Shown: positions 33,140 through 45,488 of the stretch, one piece after another
Numbering within the stretch: position 1 is the first letter of the stretch
How the letters are laid out: each line of letters begins with the position of its first letter
Source of the DNA: Vandiemenella viatica
Taxonomy: Eukaryota; Arthropoda; Insecta; Orthoptera; Morabidae
Direction: 5' to 3'
DNA length: 64,000 nucleotides
Assembly: GCA_031002005.1 (NCBI GenBank)
Contig: CM061920.1
Span: forward strand, 110,660,095-110,724,094
Notes under the pieces: generated by a model
What the model saw: the letters and a program-made list of their open reading frames with translations, nothing else
What the model was told of the DNA's origin: nothing
Database searches by the model: none
Position numbers and translations under genes: made by a program

Positions 33140-33204
<65 letters not shown>
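33117..33204. repeat. (TA)n microsatellite
   Basis: Nearly continuous TA dinucleotides, interrupted by 'tttctaca' and 'catata' near 33132-33150. It reads as a Y-I repeat in both strands, which is an artefact. Confidence 0.95.
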
Positions 33205-33209
<5 letters not shown>

Positions 33210-35834
33210 TAAAACGACTAAAAGAATGCTACCCGTTACATAATTCTGAACGGGTATGCCTGTGGGTGTGTTTGCAATGGCGTCACGCAAATAGATTTTG
33301 ATTAATTTTTCACAATTTGAAAGCTTGGGATCTGCGGCATATCTACGTCATCTAGCGCTGGAGTAGGAATCGATTCTCTGTTCTTAACCTCAAGTGATAG
33401 CCACCAAAGAGATCTGATACAACACCGATCAGAGGTTGCACAGTCTACCAAAGATAAACACGCCAATAAGCCTGAAAATTCGTAGCAACATTATTGTTGA
33501 CTTTTTGTGCTACCATTAATTGTTTGTGGCATTACAGATTTATAGTTACAATAATTCATTAGATTAAACTTCGATTTTTGTGATAATGGATTTTGCAAAT
33601 CAAACGTATTTTAAGTCTGTCCACACAACTTAATACACGCGGACGAAGTTGCAGGTAAATACTCGTACATTATAGAGGCACCAAAAAACATAAATTTATT
33701 CAAATTTTTAGTTCATTTTTACTATATATAGTTTCCAATAAGCACTAGGTGACGCCTAGAAACTATTAGACGCAGTGAAAGATGAGACTGGTGAGATGAC
33801 AAAGAGATGTCATCTATTAACTCCACTTCAACTTAAGAAAAACAGCGTGGTAATGAATGGAGCAAAAACGAGTAGCAAAATACTTTGCTTTTAATTATCA
33901 AATAAAGTAAAATACATTACTTTGGCCACAAGAAACTAATATCCGCTTGTTATTGATGCCTCTGCAAGAATAAAATGTGATATGACATTAACTAATGGAG
34001 TCGTAGTGTCCAGCAGCTCTGGAAACTGTCAGAGACCAACATTCGGCCGACCGGAAAAGGCATCAGATCCTGAACAAACTAATGGAATACCGAGATCAGA
34101 AGGCTCGGAGAGGATCCAATCACAAATTTGAAAGAAATCTTCGTTGCCGTATTTTTCGAGTCCTACAGCCATATTTTGCGTGAAGGAGATTCAAGAAAAT
34201 ATGATTTTTCACTCTTTATACGGTTTTTCCGTAATGACGCCTATTGTTTCCCTGCAAATGCTTCGCTTTCTCTGTGACTACAGTTATATTTACCGCTCCT
34301 CTTTTCTTCTCATTACCCACTGTCTATAGTGGGATGGCACAAGAGAGCAAAATTCCATTACTTTTAAATCTACATTTTCTGCTTGAATTTGTTGCCGAAC
34401 ATACCAAGAACCACTTTCCCAGCTGCAAGTAAATGCTTCTGCCGCTAACCGCTTGGTTAACAGTGATAAGACAGATAAAGTAGGGAAATATGTCTCTATT
34501 AGGGCAATAATGTCTCTCGTGCCGTTAGGGACTGAAGTCCACAGAGTGAGAGTAGTTTTGGTGCAAGGAGTCCTCTGGCACCAGAAGTAATACAGAGTGT
34601 AAATGTAACAACAAGTACTAATAATTGTAATAAAAATTGGCATAAACTTCTTATTGTTGCGGTAACAGAAATTGAGTAAACTCATTGCTAGCTTCGCAAA
34701 TTGTGGGTTGACGCTTTTTTTTTGTACTTTTGCTGATCTGCTACTTTTTCTAACGATCAGTCTTGCTGAGCAGGACGGCACTCATCAGCGCTTTCATGTC
34801 CTGTATCAAACTACGACAATACGGTGATTCAAGTAAGGCTGGGCGCTTGCTTATCTGTGTATCACAACTTTCAGATCGAGACCACTGTGTTTCAGCATGT
34901 TGTGTTTTCCCATTAAGCTACTTTGCATTTCTTTCAGAAGGAATATTTAAACACCTGGACGCGGCTGTTCTGAATCCTCGTTTAACGCGTCATTCAGATC
35001 GTCATACAGAAGTATATCATTAGATTCATTGATGAAACTAACGTCGTGAAAGTTAATGAGCTTAAACCCTAAACACAGATTATGTAGTTTTTTTTAGCTA
35101 TTGTCATACATAACTGTTGTTCCTTGTGGGGAGTTGGCCTTTAGCGTTGTATATATATAAAAATCACCCCGACGGGATGGACCATGATGGTGTCCGGCGC
35201 TGACGCGGGGTTGGCTGGTTGGAGTCGTGGTGGTGGAAAAATGTTCGTCATCAGGGCTTGACAGGCAAGGGAAGAGAGGTGGTGGTACACAGCTCCTATC
35301 ACCATATTGTACGACCAGGGTTAAATCCCAAACGTATGGAGTGACGGCATACGGTACTGTCGACGGTGATTCGTCCACCTGACCCTTCCTTCACCTCTCA
35401 TCCACAGCACTAAACACTGAACACTAACACAACACCACTTTTGAACACTGTCTCACTGGGGAAAGTAACGGGGAACCTCCTCAGCTTCATCTCCCTAGAC
35501 ATTCACACAGAGCAGTAAACATTCCCCATGGTAACCACTTCTGCCTGGACATGAGCAAGAAGTAGAAAAATTCTGTTTCTGAAAGTGTGAAATACTTATT
35601 TCCAATTGAACTGAAACAACTGTCATATCCAGTTTCTGTTGTTGCCTTTGGGTCGACTGTTACAAATTCAGTTTCGCAAGTATTCGATATTAGTATGGTC
35701 GGGAGAATTTTTTTGTAATTTTCAGTAAATTATGTTGCTTGAGTTTCTTGGCGAATGCGTTGGAATATTTGGCTAACATGAGAGAACGTTTCCCATCTTA
35801 TCTCTTGAAAATTACTGACAAGGATTTTGAGTTA
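33205..35834. other. Spacer with one GC-richer block of unknown nature
   Basis: The block 35160-35560 is rich in short direct repeats ('cactaaacactgaacacta') and contains 'ggttaaatcccaaacg'. It may be an unrecognised retroposon on the minus strand. No gene is called. Confidence 0.4.
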
Positions 35835-36823
35835 AGGCCCATTCACACTAGCAGTCAGCTCAGCTCAGCCCACGATACAGGGTAGCATTCACACTAGCGG
35901 TCAGGTCAGCTCAGGTCAGGTCAGATCAAGTCGTAGACAAGGCCATTTCATTTCAATTGCTCATCGCAAACAATGGGGTTCTCTACCTTAACATTAGTTA
36001 AAATCGCACTGATTTTGGATGACGAGCCTAGCAATGCGTCAAGATAAAAAAAAAGACGACGGTTCTGGGTGCATCCAGAGTTTGAAGCGCAAACATATCA
36101 AGGGGGGGGGGGGAATTAATTACTGGCTATGCCGCACGAGACAGGTATTGGAAAATGCTTTTAATATTTCAGCTCAAATATTTCGAATTTATTTTAGATA
36201 AATTAATTCCGGACTAGGATTCAATGATAAAATAATTTTAGCAACAAGGTGTTTTGTACAATTATTTACAAGAGGATAAAATTTCGTGCCATGTACGTAG
36301 AAAGTGAATTTCAGGATGAAAGAGAGAACCGTTTTTTTTTTTTTTTTTTACAAATATTCCTTGTTTGGTTGCTAATACTAGTAAAGAAGTTTTAATACAA
36401 GAAATGAATTCACAATATTATTTAGTTTGGAAACAGGATCTGTTCCTTAGCAGTACGAAAACATGTAATAATTATTGAATTCATATTAAATATTGTCACC
36501 TTTATAATAATGAGAAATAATATACTGTTAAAAACATTATTTTTTTATTTACTAATCTTTTTTATTGATTATGAGCAAAAGTTTTTACACGTTCGTCGCC
36601 CATTTGACCTGACCTGACCTGACCGTTGCACGTTCACACTAGCTGTCAGCTCAGCTCAGGTCTTGACCGTTGTTGATGGGTGGCGGCGCGATCTTCAGTT
36701 GGACCCTGCCTTGCTCTGACCTGAGCGGACCGCGTAGTGTGAATGCTCCCATTGGATTACATGTACAGCGATTTTTGACCTAAGCTGAACTGAGCTGTCC
36801 TGACCGCTAGTGTGAATGGGCCT
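35835..36823. mobile_element. Foldback element with AGGTCA arrays (989 bp)
   Basis: The left end is AGGCCCATTCACACTAGCAG, and read inward the right end is AGGCCCATTCACACTAGCGG. TA flanks both sides (35833-35834, 36824-36825). Both subterminal regions contain clustered 'gctcagctcag' and 'ggtcaggtcag' motifs, in opposite orientation on the two sides ('tgacctgacctgacctgacc' at 36605). The 'ttcacactag' phrase is repeated internally near each end. The middle is AT-rich and non-coding. The superfamily is not certain. Confidence 0.85.
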
Positions 36824-36825
36824 TA

Positions 36826-37679
36826 TGTCATACGTTTATCATTCGTGAAGCCAGTTAGCGACCCTACGACGGCGTTCTCAACATTTTTAGGCCTTTAACG
36901 TCAGTGCCGATGCCATCGGTGGACAATGATTCTTGAAATGTTTCCAGAATGCGTTGTTCATCATTCTGTACCAACAAATGCAAATTACTTAAATCCCATA
37001 CATCAGTCATTAGGACATGTAGTGTAGGAACTGTTTGTGGCAGAGGCTATTAATTGATCATAGCACACTCGTATTACGCGGACAACTGATTTCTTCAGCG
37101 TGATATTTAATTTCTGTGGTAGAAAAATATGGGACTTCAAGATTATGAAACTGCGTGAGAGTTTAAACACAGGCCGGCTGAAGCCTTGCTCTTCATTGCC
37201 ATGAGCGATTAGCAATAGTTAAAGAACGTTTGATGACTAGAAACGGATAATAACGCTAGTTATTGGGACAGCTAACGTAAAGAGAAACGTCCGTGTCCTG
37301 GTTATAGAAGCAACGTCCCTCCTTAATGCGCCGTAAATCATTTTACTGGTTGACTTTCTACAGTTTTACTACCGATAAGCCATGAAGTTCTAAAACAACA
37401 AAATCGAGCCTTGGCAGATACAGGTATGTAGACGCGTTTTCCTGGCTGCTATCCACAGTGCTTCACGACTATAAACGAAGCCTTTGCTTATTCGAATTAT
37501 CTTGTCATTAAAATCTTTAAAACAGAACGCAGAAAGTTGTAGTTTCTCTAGTATTCATTATTAAAACGTTTTTCACATGTGAACGATATATCTAGTTCCA
37601 TCATTTATGTTAAGCTTTTGAATCAAAACCATAAATAATAAATTCTAAATTGCCTTTCCATAGCGTGCTATTCCACTAT
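36826..37679. other. AT-rich spacer
   Basis: No gene, RNA or repeat recognised. Confidence 0.5.
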
Positions 37680-37986
37680 ACGTCCATTGTCTGGTGAGAC
37701 TTCGTGAGATTTGGTCGGACCTGCTCCCCCTCCCCTACGAATGGACCTCGCAATTTTTTGAGACTTTTTTTTTTTTAGGTCTCATGCTTCCAAGGGCGGT
37801 TATACCCCCACCCCCCCCTAAAATCGACTTTCGCGTCATTTGTAGACTTTTTTTTAGCTCTACCACTCTACAAGAATTTCAAAAACCTCGAGTGAGATTT
37901 CCGTTGGCCCCCCTACCCCTTGATGAGATTTCGCCGGAAACTCCTACCTCCCCCCCATTTCACCTCGCGTAATTAATGGACGCCCC
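37680..37986. mobile_element. C-tract foldback (TTACGTGAG type), copy 3
   Basis: The left end is decayed ('acgtccattgtctggtgag'); the right end, read inward, is GGGGCGTCCATTAATTACGC. The interior contains 'gagacttcgtgagatttgg', C runs and 'ttttttttagctctacc', as in the other copies. No clear target duplication. Confidence 0.75.
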
Positions 37987-39590
37987 GCAAGGCGTATAAG
38001 TCAGTGTTGCCTGGGAGATTTCGGAAGGATAGTTCGACTGCTTCAGTGATTGAGTTTGAACTTGCGACGCAACCCGCTTTTGTCGTGGCTAACATAACAT
38101 AACCCAGCAGTGTTACCTACAGTACAGTTTTACGAGAATCTGTGCACTTCAGAGGAACAAAACAATTCTTTGCTACAGTGGAAGGCGAGTTTAAAGATCA
38201 CTACAAATTCTGGCTGATACCGAAATTACGATCTATGGTCACGCATCTTAACAACGAAGACACTGATAGATTTTATTCTTTTTTTATTATTATAGTTCGG
38301 CCGCTAGAGTGACTGAAGTTTCAAATGCCCGCGTTCTCCCCTCCATCGTGGGCATTATACCAATTTAGAACTAAAATGTTGCCACCTGTGTGTCAAACGT
38401 GAAATCTTGGTTTAGTCTGATAGTGTACCGTTTGGTGGTTCCGTGCCGTCTAAGTGAAATACGTGTCTTTCAATCCGTGATTTCAGAGTCTCACAGGTTC
38501 TAAGCCCTGTAACTCAGAAACGTCTATATGTACCTTATTTTAGTTCTTACTAACATGATTACAAATTAAATTCGGTAAAAATCGTGGAGATGAAACTAAT
38601 TATAGAGGAAAATGTTTTTCTTTAGTCAATTCTCCGCTTTGTCATAAAAAAAACAGCAAAAATCTAATTTTCAAAACTACTGACCCCGAAGTTCTTTCAA
38701 AGTTTGCATTGATGTGTAGCTTCCTAAAGTTACAGGACAAAAACCACAGAGTTCTTCCTGGAATTTATGGATTAGTAAAAAAAAAAAAAAAAAAAAAGTA
38801 ATTTTAACTAAATTGATTCATAAGTAGATATCATTTCTCGGAAAAATCTATATTCCATTAATAATAATATATTTTTAAAATATTTTCTAATATTTTAATT
38901 TTTCCAAGACCCTCTATTTTTTTTTTTTTTTTTTTTTAATCTGTAATTTTCTCTTTTTTTGTGGGTTTAATTTATACATACCGTTTGGAAGATGATTTCG
39001 CAATGGAATAGTGAAACCTTATTAATGCTTTCTTTAATAAAATTCTACAATTTATTTTCTCGACTTAATTAACACATAATCTGTTTCCGGAACCCACAGC
39101 TCGCGAGACTGTATCGTACTTGACAGATTACTTTTGGTGAAGTGTGTAATTTGTGAGTAGGAAGTTGGGTACCGCCCCGGATTCGCATAGGAGACTGCGG
39201 GAAATATTTGTAAATCACAACTAGGGCGCGTGGAATGCCAGGCTCGAGTTTTGAACCACGGCCCGTTGTACCTCCGCGGCCCTTTATGGTGTTAAACATT
39301 AACTTTGGCGTTACGGCATTCATTTGCAGAACACTGCTCACGCGTGAGTTTATGTATCACATCGTTGGAATGACATTCATTTCCACTGTGCCAATCGATG
39401 GAGTGCAAAATTCCACTGACCGTGTATAAATTAAAATTTATCAGCGCCATCGCTGTAAAAATGACAGTGGAAAACCACTGCATTAAACATCCAGGAGATG
39501 CACCGACTAATTCAATCCATCGATATCAGGTTTCGATCCATTCGTCTTGGTTAAAATGAATTTGTAACGCCAGTTGCAATAGGCACATGC
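37987..39590. other. Spacer with A/T homopolymers
   Basis: Contains A and T runs (about 38778-38798 and 38918-38938). Around 39165-39285 a GC-richer patch has a box-B-like 'gtggttcaaaactcg' on the minus strand, possibly an old SINE. Not called further. Confidence 0.35.
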
Positions 39591-40079
39591 TTGGAGGAAG
39601 ATAAAGACCGAAACAAACCGGTAGAGAAACATGAAAAAGGAAAGCTGGAAAAGAAGACCGGTTGGCCCACGCTCTCTGCAGAGTACTCGCAGGTGATTCG
39701 CGTTCGTTTGATTGCGGACACGTCAAGGACGATCCCACGGTTGTGCAACTTCGCTGCTTATGAAATCTCGGTTTATGACACCGGACAGCTTGAGTTGGCC
39801 GTCCAACCTCGATGGGAGCCGCTGGTTGAGGAAAAATGTACCCCCCTGGCTTCACAGAGAAATGAGTACTCTGAGCTTTGTCAGCGGATGAGAAATGTGT
39901 ACAGATACACTTATTATAGTTTCATGACTGCTATAAGAATCAATGAATTATTCACATCTGATGTGCGTCAAGTTCCTAGTGTGTTGACGCTCTGTGTAAT
40001 TTTAGTTAATAACTACCCTTTATTCTTAAACACCAGCGTTAATGGAAAGGTGAACAGTAGGAACGAGATATCAAGGTGA
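39591..40079 (+). CDS. Unrecognised 162-codon open frame (doubtful)
   Basis: This is the longest open frame outside recognisable elements. It starts MEEDKDRNKPVEKHEKGKLE, a charged lysine/glutamate-rich segment, followed by GWPTLSAEYSQVIRV and YDTGQLELAVQPRWEPLVEE. The last third is hydrophobic and lower in GC, which suggests coding signal (if any) ends near residue 100. No domain, signal peptide or membrane segment was recognised. There is no clear promoter, splice site or poly(A) context. An overlapping 109-codon frame on the opposite strand lowers confidence. It may be a chance frame or part of an old repeat. Confidence 0.15.
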   Translation: MEEDKDRNKPVEKHEKGKLEKKTGWPTLSAEYSQVIRVRLIADTSRTIPRLCNFAAYEISVYDTGQLELAVQPRWEPLVEEKCTPLASQRNEYSELCQRMRNVYRYTYYSFMTAIRINELFTSDVRQVPSVLTLCVILVNNYPLFLNTSVNGKVNSRNEISR

Positions 40080-40639
40080 TTGCAGCAATTGTGTCGATTC
40101 ATTCTTTGCTAATACTTGTGAGGTCACATTACAAAGGTGATTCTACTGACGTCAAACCACATCATCTACACTAAGGAGCATGACGTCAGCCAAACGGATC
40201 AAAGATCGCAAGTCTGAACTTAGATCAGTCGAAAGCGACTGCGCTTAAGATTTCGGTATGCGATAACGACCAACTTAATGCTCTAGATTTAAAACATTAA
40301 CTTAAAAATAACATATAATACCGAATGAACCCAAAAATTAATTTCAATAACATCTGTTCAAAGCTGAAGAACGGTCAAATGTCGAAAGGTTGTCGTTCCT
40401 AGTATGATTCCTACTGAGCCGCTTCTCTAGTGAAAAAGAAATATAGGAACAAGGAACTATCACTTTTAATAGGAGATAAAAATTTTAAGCTAGGAATGAA
40501 AAACCCGGAATTAAGAGTGCAGAAAACTTTCGAAATTTGGTCACCATAAAACTGATGATAATTGTTTTTTTTATTGGGAAGGAGGGGGGGGGGGGATGGC
40601 TGGTAAGACCCGAGAGACAACATTATTTGGAGAACGACG

Positions 40640-41160
40640 TTACAACAAACGGTTGCCTGCAACTTGAACGAAATACCGGTTTTGTTCAGGTGGTAGGAAA
40701 AGGTTTCAAAATCAATCACTTATTGAAGAGAGTGATGAGGGGATGCACCACAGAAGTAAAGTTATTGGGTTACAATTACAAACCATTGTTTGAATGTGAT
40801 GGAGTCTTGGGAGTGTAAAAGGTGTTATGTTGGTGTTGAAGGTTGCAAATATATTGGTCGAAGAATTAGGTGTAATGCATAGATTGGGAAAAGTTGAACA
40901 TGACCACAAGCTGGAATTCGACTTCATGCATAAGGAAGTGGGAAGATTTTCTTTTCTAGGTAAGGATGTCAGGAATTAGAACAAATTACCAATGGAAGTG
41001 ATAAATAATTTACCAAACACGCTGAAATAATTGAGAATTAAAATTCGTAAATGACAAAAGTAGATGTGCGGGGAAATTAAACTCAAAGGATATAAGATAA
41101 TGATAATAACTAGAAGGGGTAATTACATGACTGGTGAAATTACCACCGGAGCAATTAAAT
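40640..41160 (+). repeat. LINE-like 3' region, copy B
   Basis: Homologous to 1-310 and to the reverse complement of 11813-11925. One frame reads HDHKLEFDFMHKEVGRFSF, then LGKDVRN, a stop, NKLPMEVINNLPNTLK, which resembles an RT C-terminus of the 'xxWNxLPxxVxxxxxxxxFK' kind. Upstream (40640-40860) contains a further open stretch, EVKLLGYNYKPLFECDGVLG, of unknown identity. Copy B is the best preserved of the three. Confidence 0.5.
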
Positions 41161-41412
41161 TAAAAAGCTATCTCTTTGTTTCTCAACAAATGGCGTACAA
41201 TATACTGGTGTCCACACTATTCCAAATCTTCAGAAAGTGGGTTCCGGGATGTTTGTGCATTTTCTCTCCCCTAGGATAACATTTGAATAGTGTCTTTAAG
41301 GATGCTTAAAGGAAAAGTACATTAACCACACCATCAATATTTGCAAGAAGTGAAGCACTCTGAGTTACCGGAAAGCGGAAACACTTTCTCGTGATCTATG
41401 AGCGTTTAAAAT

Positions 41413-41646
41413 AATGTTAGAAAGCCTGCCAAAAAAGTGGCTGCATGGTACGACAAGAAACTAAACAGGAAAATCGAAGACTGTTGCCAGCTAGAGAAAT
41501 TAATTTCTTCGCAAGAACGGGAAGCACATCAAACATTACGATCAAAACAATATTATAGTTTCTTTAAAAGGTCCACAACTAATTTACTTCGAAAACACGC
41601 AGGCAAATTGCACAACAGACCAATTCCAAAAACAGCAAGGGATTAG
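41413..41646 (+). pseudogene. Charged open frame, possible element remnant
   Basis: About 77 codons reading NNVRKPAKKVAAWYDKKLNR, KIEDCCQLEKLISSQE and KQYYSFFKRSTTNLLRKH, ending at TAG 41644. The spacing of 'AWYDKKL' and a later basic 'YYSFFKR' is reminiscent of the segment between endonuclease and RT in LINE ORF2 ('PWWNxEl...YR'). The match is loose. There is no other support for a gene. Confidence 0.2.
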
Positions 41647-41671
41647 AAACTCAGTGTAAAAAGTAGTCTTG

Positions 41672-41879
41672 CAGGCCCGCCGCTAACTGTGAGATTGCCG
41701 CCCCTTCGAACATTATTTGCCGCCCCCATTGTTACCATCCCGAGTGTCGCCAAAAAAAGGTCGCCCGCTGGATAATACGCTGCAAATTTCGGCGACTGTC
41801 GATAACTCGTTTTGCCGCCCCCCTCGATGTGCCGCCCGCGTGCGGTGTACGCCTTGCACGCCCGCTTACGGCGGTCCTG
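41672..41879. mobile_element. 208 bp MITE, 7 bp TSD
   Basis: The ends are CAGGCCCGCCGCTAACTG and, read inward, CAGGACCGCCGTAAGCGG. AGTCTTG is directly repeated outside them (41665-41671, 41880-41886). The interior is GC-rich with repeated 'tgccgccccc' phrases. The CAGG ends and 7-8 bp duplication suggest a hAT-type mobiliser. The motif 'caggcccgccaccaac' at 49395 may be a solo end of the same family. Confidence 0.8.
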
Positions 41880-41886
41880 AGTCTTG

Positions 41887-44800
41887 GAGATCGTGGAGAA
41901 ATCTAATCAAAAGCAGTTTTGGAAAAAAAGGTGACATTCAACTCTTGAAATAGAGAGTTGATAAAATTGCTGCAAACCGAATGCCGAGCAAGTGCTTTGG
42001 AAACAAGCATACCGTGTTGATGAATGCTCATTTATTTAAGTTTTCATTGTTGTTTTAAACCATATTTTTAAAAAGAGTTAACATTTATTATCAACAATCG
42101 CACATTATTAACTTTCATTACCAGTACAGTTGAAGAAACAAATAGGAGACTGCTCATTAACAAGGTGATCTGTGAAACAATCATATGACTTCGCTCGTCA
42201 GAACATTAACGCTTGCAGAGACTTATGAAGAGTGTTTTCCTCACAAATTAATATGAGTAGAATGGCTGAGAGTTGCGGGCGACTTGGATCTCCTGGTAGG
42301 AAGGCAATGTGCTCATCGCACTTTGGTTACAAACAAAACACTAGAGAACACGCTTCATCCTGCCTTGCTGCGAATTAGGCCATTACTCTGTCGGCTCAGA
42401 CTGCCCTCTGGATGATCGGCAATTTAGACACTAGTTAAAGGTTCCAGAAATCTCCCACAAGCTGACGACGCTGATAGTCTTCCGCGAACAAAACTCCCAG
42501 AGGTGCCACAGACTGTGAAAGGACTACGTTGACCTAAGATCGCTACTTTGATGCAGAATAGCAGTTCAGCTATGAGAAACTTGATTAATTTTTCCTAGGC
42601 GAAATTGCGTTGAAAATGTTTTCTGCTCGCAAAGAAAATAAAAGACCACGGTAGAGTTGGTCAGAGGGACAGTGATAGATCAAACGGTGTAAACTGTGAA
42701 GAATAAGAAGAAAGAAAGGCATGACCATTTTGTTGAAGATTCGTTTATTTAGGCTTTCGAAGTTTGTCAGCTGAAATAACTGAAAGGAAGAATAGGCTAT
42801 AACATATTTTTTGCGAAAATTCGTGTGGTAAATGCATCATGACATGTGAAACTGAATTTTCAATGGCGTTTTCATCTTCAATACACTCTCGTACTTGCAA
42901 CGATCGATTAAATCTTGAATTCTGTTTTGTGGAGCCGTGTTTTTTTAAAGTTAAGATTCATTGTTTCTGCGACGTTGCTTTCGCTCCTCGCGGACCTGTC
43001 AGTAACTGTTATTTGAACTTGGGGCAATTGAAATTGACGGCATCGCTCAGCATACTCAAACGCCATATCTTCGCATTCGTACCCTACGCAGTCCATTAAA
43101 TTTTTTTAATTGCTGCTGCCATAAAATTCATGTAACAGCTGCTTAAGATATTGTTAATCGTCCAACAGGAAGAACAACATATAAATAATAATACGCGAGG
43201 TCTTTTTATGTCTATATCTGTCATTAATATCCTCACCCAGTATTCATTGTTTGCATTGCATTTCAGAAAGAAAAGTAGCAGAATTCTATTTAGCATTTCC
43301 GAAAAACTCCATGAGCTTGCCGAGAGTGAAGAAATCCACAGCTGCCAGCTCAGTATATCACAAGGCCGGGGTCGGCGATATTCCTGAATCCTAGAGGGTA
43401 GTACGCAGATTATCTGAGATCTTTCAACAACTAATTTATTTAAAAATTCGCTTACTGTTAATACAAGACCGGAGATCGTGCACATAGTATAACTGCCTTA
43501 AAGGAAAGACAGTCTGTAAACTCTTCAAAATCAATGCAAATAATTGAAAAATCAAGAAAGTTTTGCACCTTTGTATTCTACTTCTAAGATAAAAGGCGAT
43601 ATTTAACAGTAATTGTCTTTTTGGTGGAAAAAATTGTTAAAGAGGTTAACGAAATTCTAATTCTACCTTGGACGTGATAACTGGCGGCATGTTGCTTTGT
43701 TTCGATAATGTGGAGAGATTTATTGTGTGTTGTCGCCAGAAGAAAAATCTGTTTTTAATTTACTAATTTTTCTCTGCAGTGATTCATAGTGAATTCTTAG
43801 GAATGTGTGATCCGCATTCTGGAACCATTACATCGATACGCATCTGTTCTACGTCCCTTTTTAAATACATTTCTTTATAAAAGATTCAATTTCCCTGACA
43901 CGGCGGTTCTCACAGTGTTAATAATAATAATTATGTTCCCATACTTTTTTCTTTTTTTAAAATGGCATTTAGTATCTAATACTGTCCGTGGTTCGGATTC
44001 CACGTTAAACTGTAGGTCCCAGAGAAAAGGAACTGGCCGTCCCACATCTGCCACAATGACTTAGTATGCCTCCTTCGAGAGGATCCAACCAACCTCGTAG
44101 ACTAAGCTTATATAACACTGACAGCGTTTTATAACGAAAGTTTAGATTTATGGAAATATCTCATAGGTGATTTTAAAATTAGTTTATTACTTTGATGGAG
44201 AAGTATTGCTATATTTGTCGGTGGATGCTGTTTTACACTAGATTTATGAGCTGTAATAAGAATTCCAAACCTTGTATGGTGAATTTCTTGCACCCGAAGA
44301 AAATGTGATTTGGTTCTCGTACCTATGCTTCACAGTCACAGTGGGGTTAATATCTTGTAGGGAGTCGGCACAAGTGGTTAGAGTTTATGTGTCTTATACT
44401 GTTTCGATTCGTCTTGGTGCTTTGGAGGTAAAACAAGACTTGTTTGGTATTATTAGATTAATTTAACCACATTACATACCTTTGATGTGTAGTATCATTC
44501 ATTATGACCTTGGAAAAGAAAGACGATATCATGATAAAAATTTAATAAGAATAAAATATATTGAGTTTAAAGGTTTGAATGAGACGAAAATTAAATTTAT
44601 TGCTTTCCATTAAAGAAATAAATAGGAATGATGATAGAACAAACCAAAGTATGTATTAAATTTCGAGATCGCAGAACAACTAATTGCCAGCTGAATAGCT
44701 CGATGAGTGATCAATTTTAAAGTTTTTTTATTTAAATCTCAGAGGTCACTTGGCTGGGTGTAGGATGTTCGTTAATTCAGAACACGCATGTCTTTTCCAC

Positions 44801-45488
44801 GGTATGACGATTTTAAACGATAATAGATGTGTTGCAGGCATGAAGAAAGACGTCACAAGGTGGTGGGCCACCTTCGGTATTGTCAAAGTGGACAGTTAGT
44901 TCTGGAATGCGTTGGACGCGGGCGGTCGGTTATACGCGGACAGTAACGGCATGTATCGGTAGTGCCTCTCGAGCAATCCTCTCAAGACCACAGACTTGCA
45001 AGAAAACTACGCCCTAGTGGAAGGCCACACGAGACGTCTTTCTTGCTCTCGTCCAGACAGTAAGTAGATTTTCCGAATCTTCCCGATCATTCTCACAAAA
45101 ACCATCAGAAAATGAATTTCTACATGCTCCCAACAGCTCAAGAAAACTCGACACTCTCTCGATTGGTCACAACTGTCTGTACCTCTATGTTTTTCCCGTC
45201 AGTCCAGTAGTTACTCCCCAGCATGTGATCTGGCGTGTATGGCAAATATTTGAATGTTCCTTAAGCGGGATTTCGGACAAACCTTGTCTTCCTACTGAAG
45301 CCGTGAGCAGGTGCCTCAGTCCTTATGTTATTACACCCTTTGTGACCAGCTCGTTAGTGGAACCGCTATTCGGACCCATTCAGGCGAGATAATCTGATGG
45401 CCTGCCTCGGTGGCGCTCTAGGCTGTCCCCTTCACACACCTAAACACTTCTTAAAGCGTCAGAAATATTAGTTGATTGTACAAGGAAA
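41887..45488. other. Long spacer; one SINE-like fragment
   Basis: Apart from 43985-44092, no elements recognised. A minus-strand frame at 43096-42908 (MDCVGYECEDMAFEYAERCR...) looks balanced in composition but is only 62 codons long, with no domain. Confidence 0.4.
43985..44092 (+). repeat. SINE-like fragment sharing 'ggattccacgttaaactg'
   Basis: The segment 'ggttcggattccacg' plus 'ttaaactgtaggtcc' recurs at 58318-58450 as 'gaattccacgttaaactgca'. The 'ggttcggattcc' part looks like a B box. The two fragments share little beyond about 25 bp plus a following block ('gaactggccgtc' or 'accggctgtc'), so both are old. Confidence 0.5.

Noticed and set aside
33013..33290. Frames rich in alternating tyrosine and isoleucine
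   Set aside because: They are the (TA)n microsatellite read as protein on both strands.
42908..43096. Minus-strand 62-codon frame MDCVGYECEDMAFEYAERCR
   Set aside because: Composition is protein-like, but it is short, unflanked by splice sites and matches no known domain.
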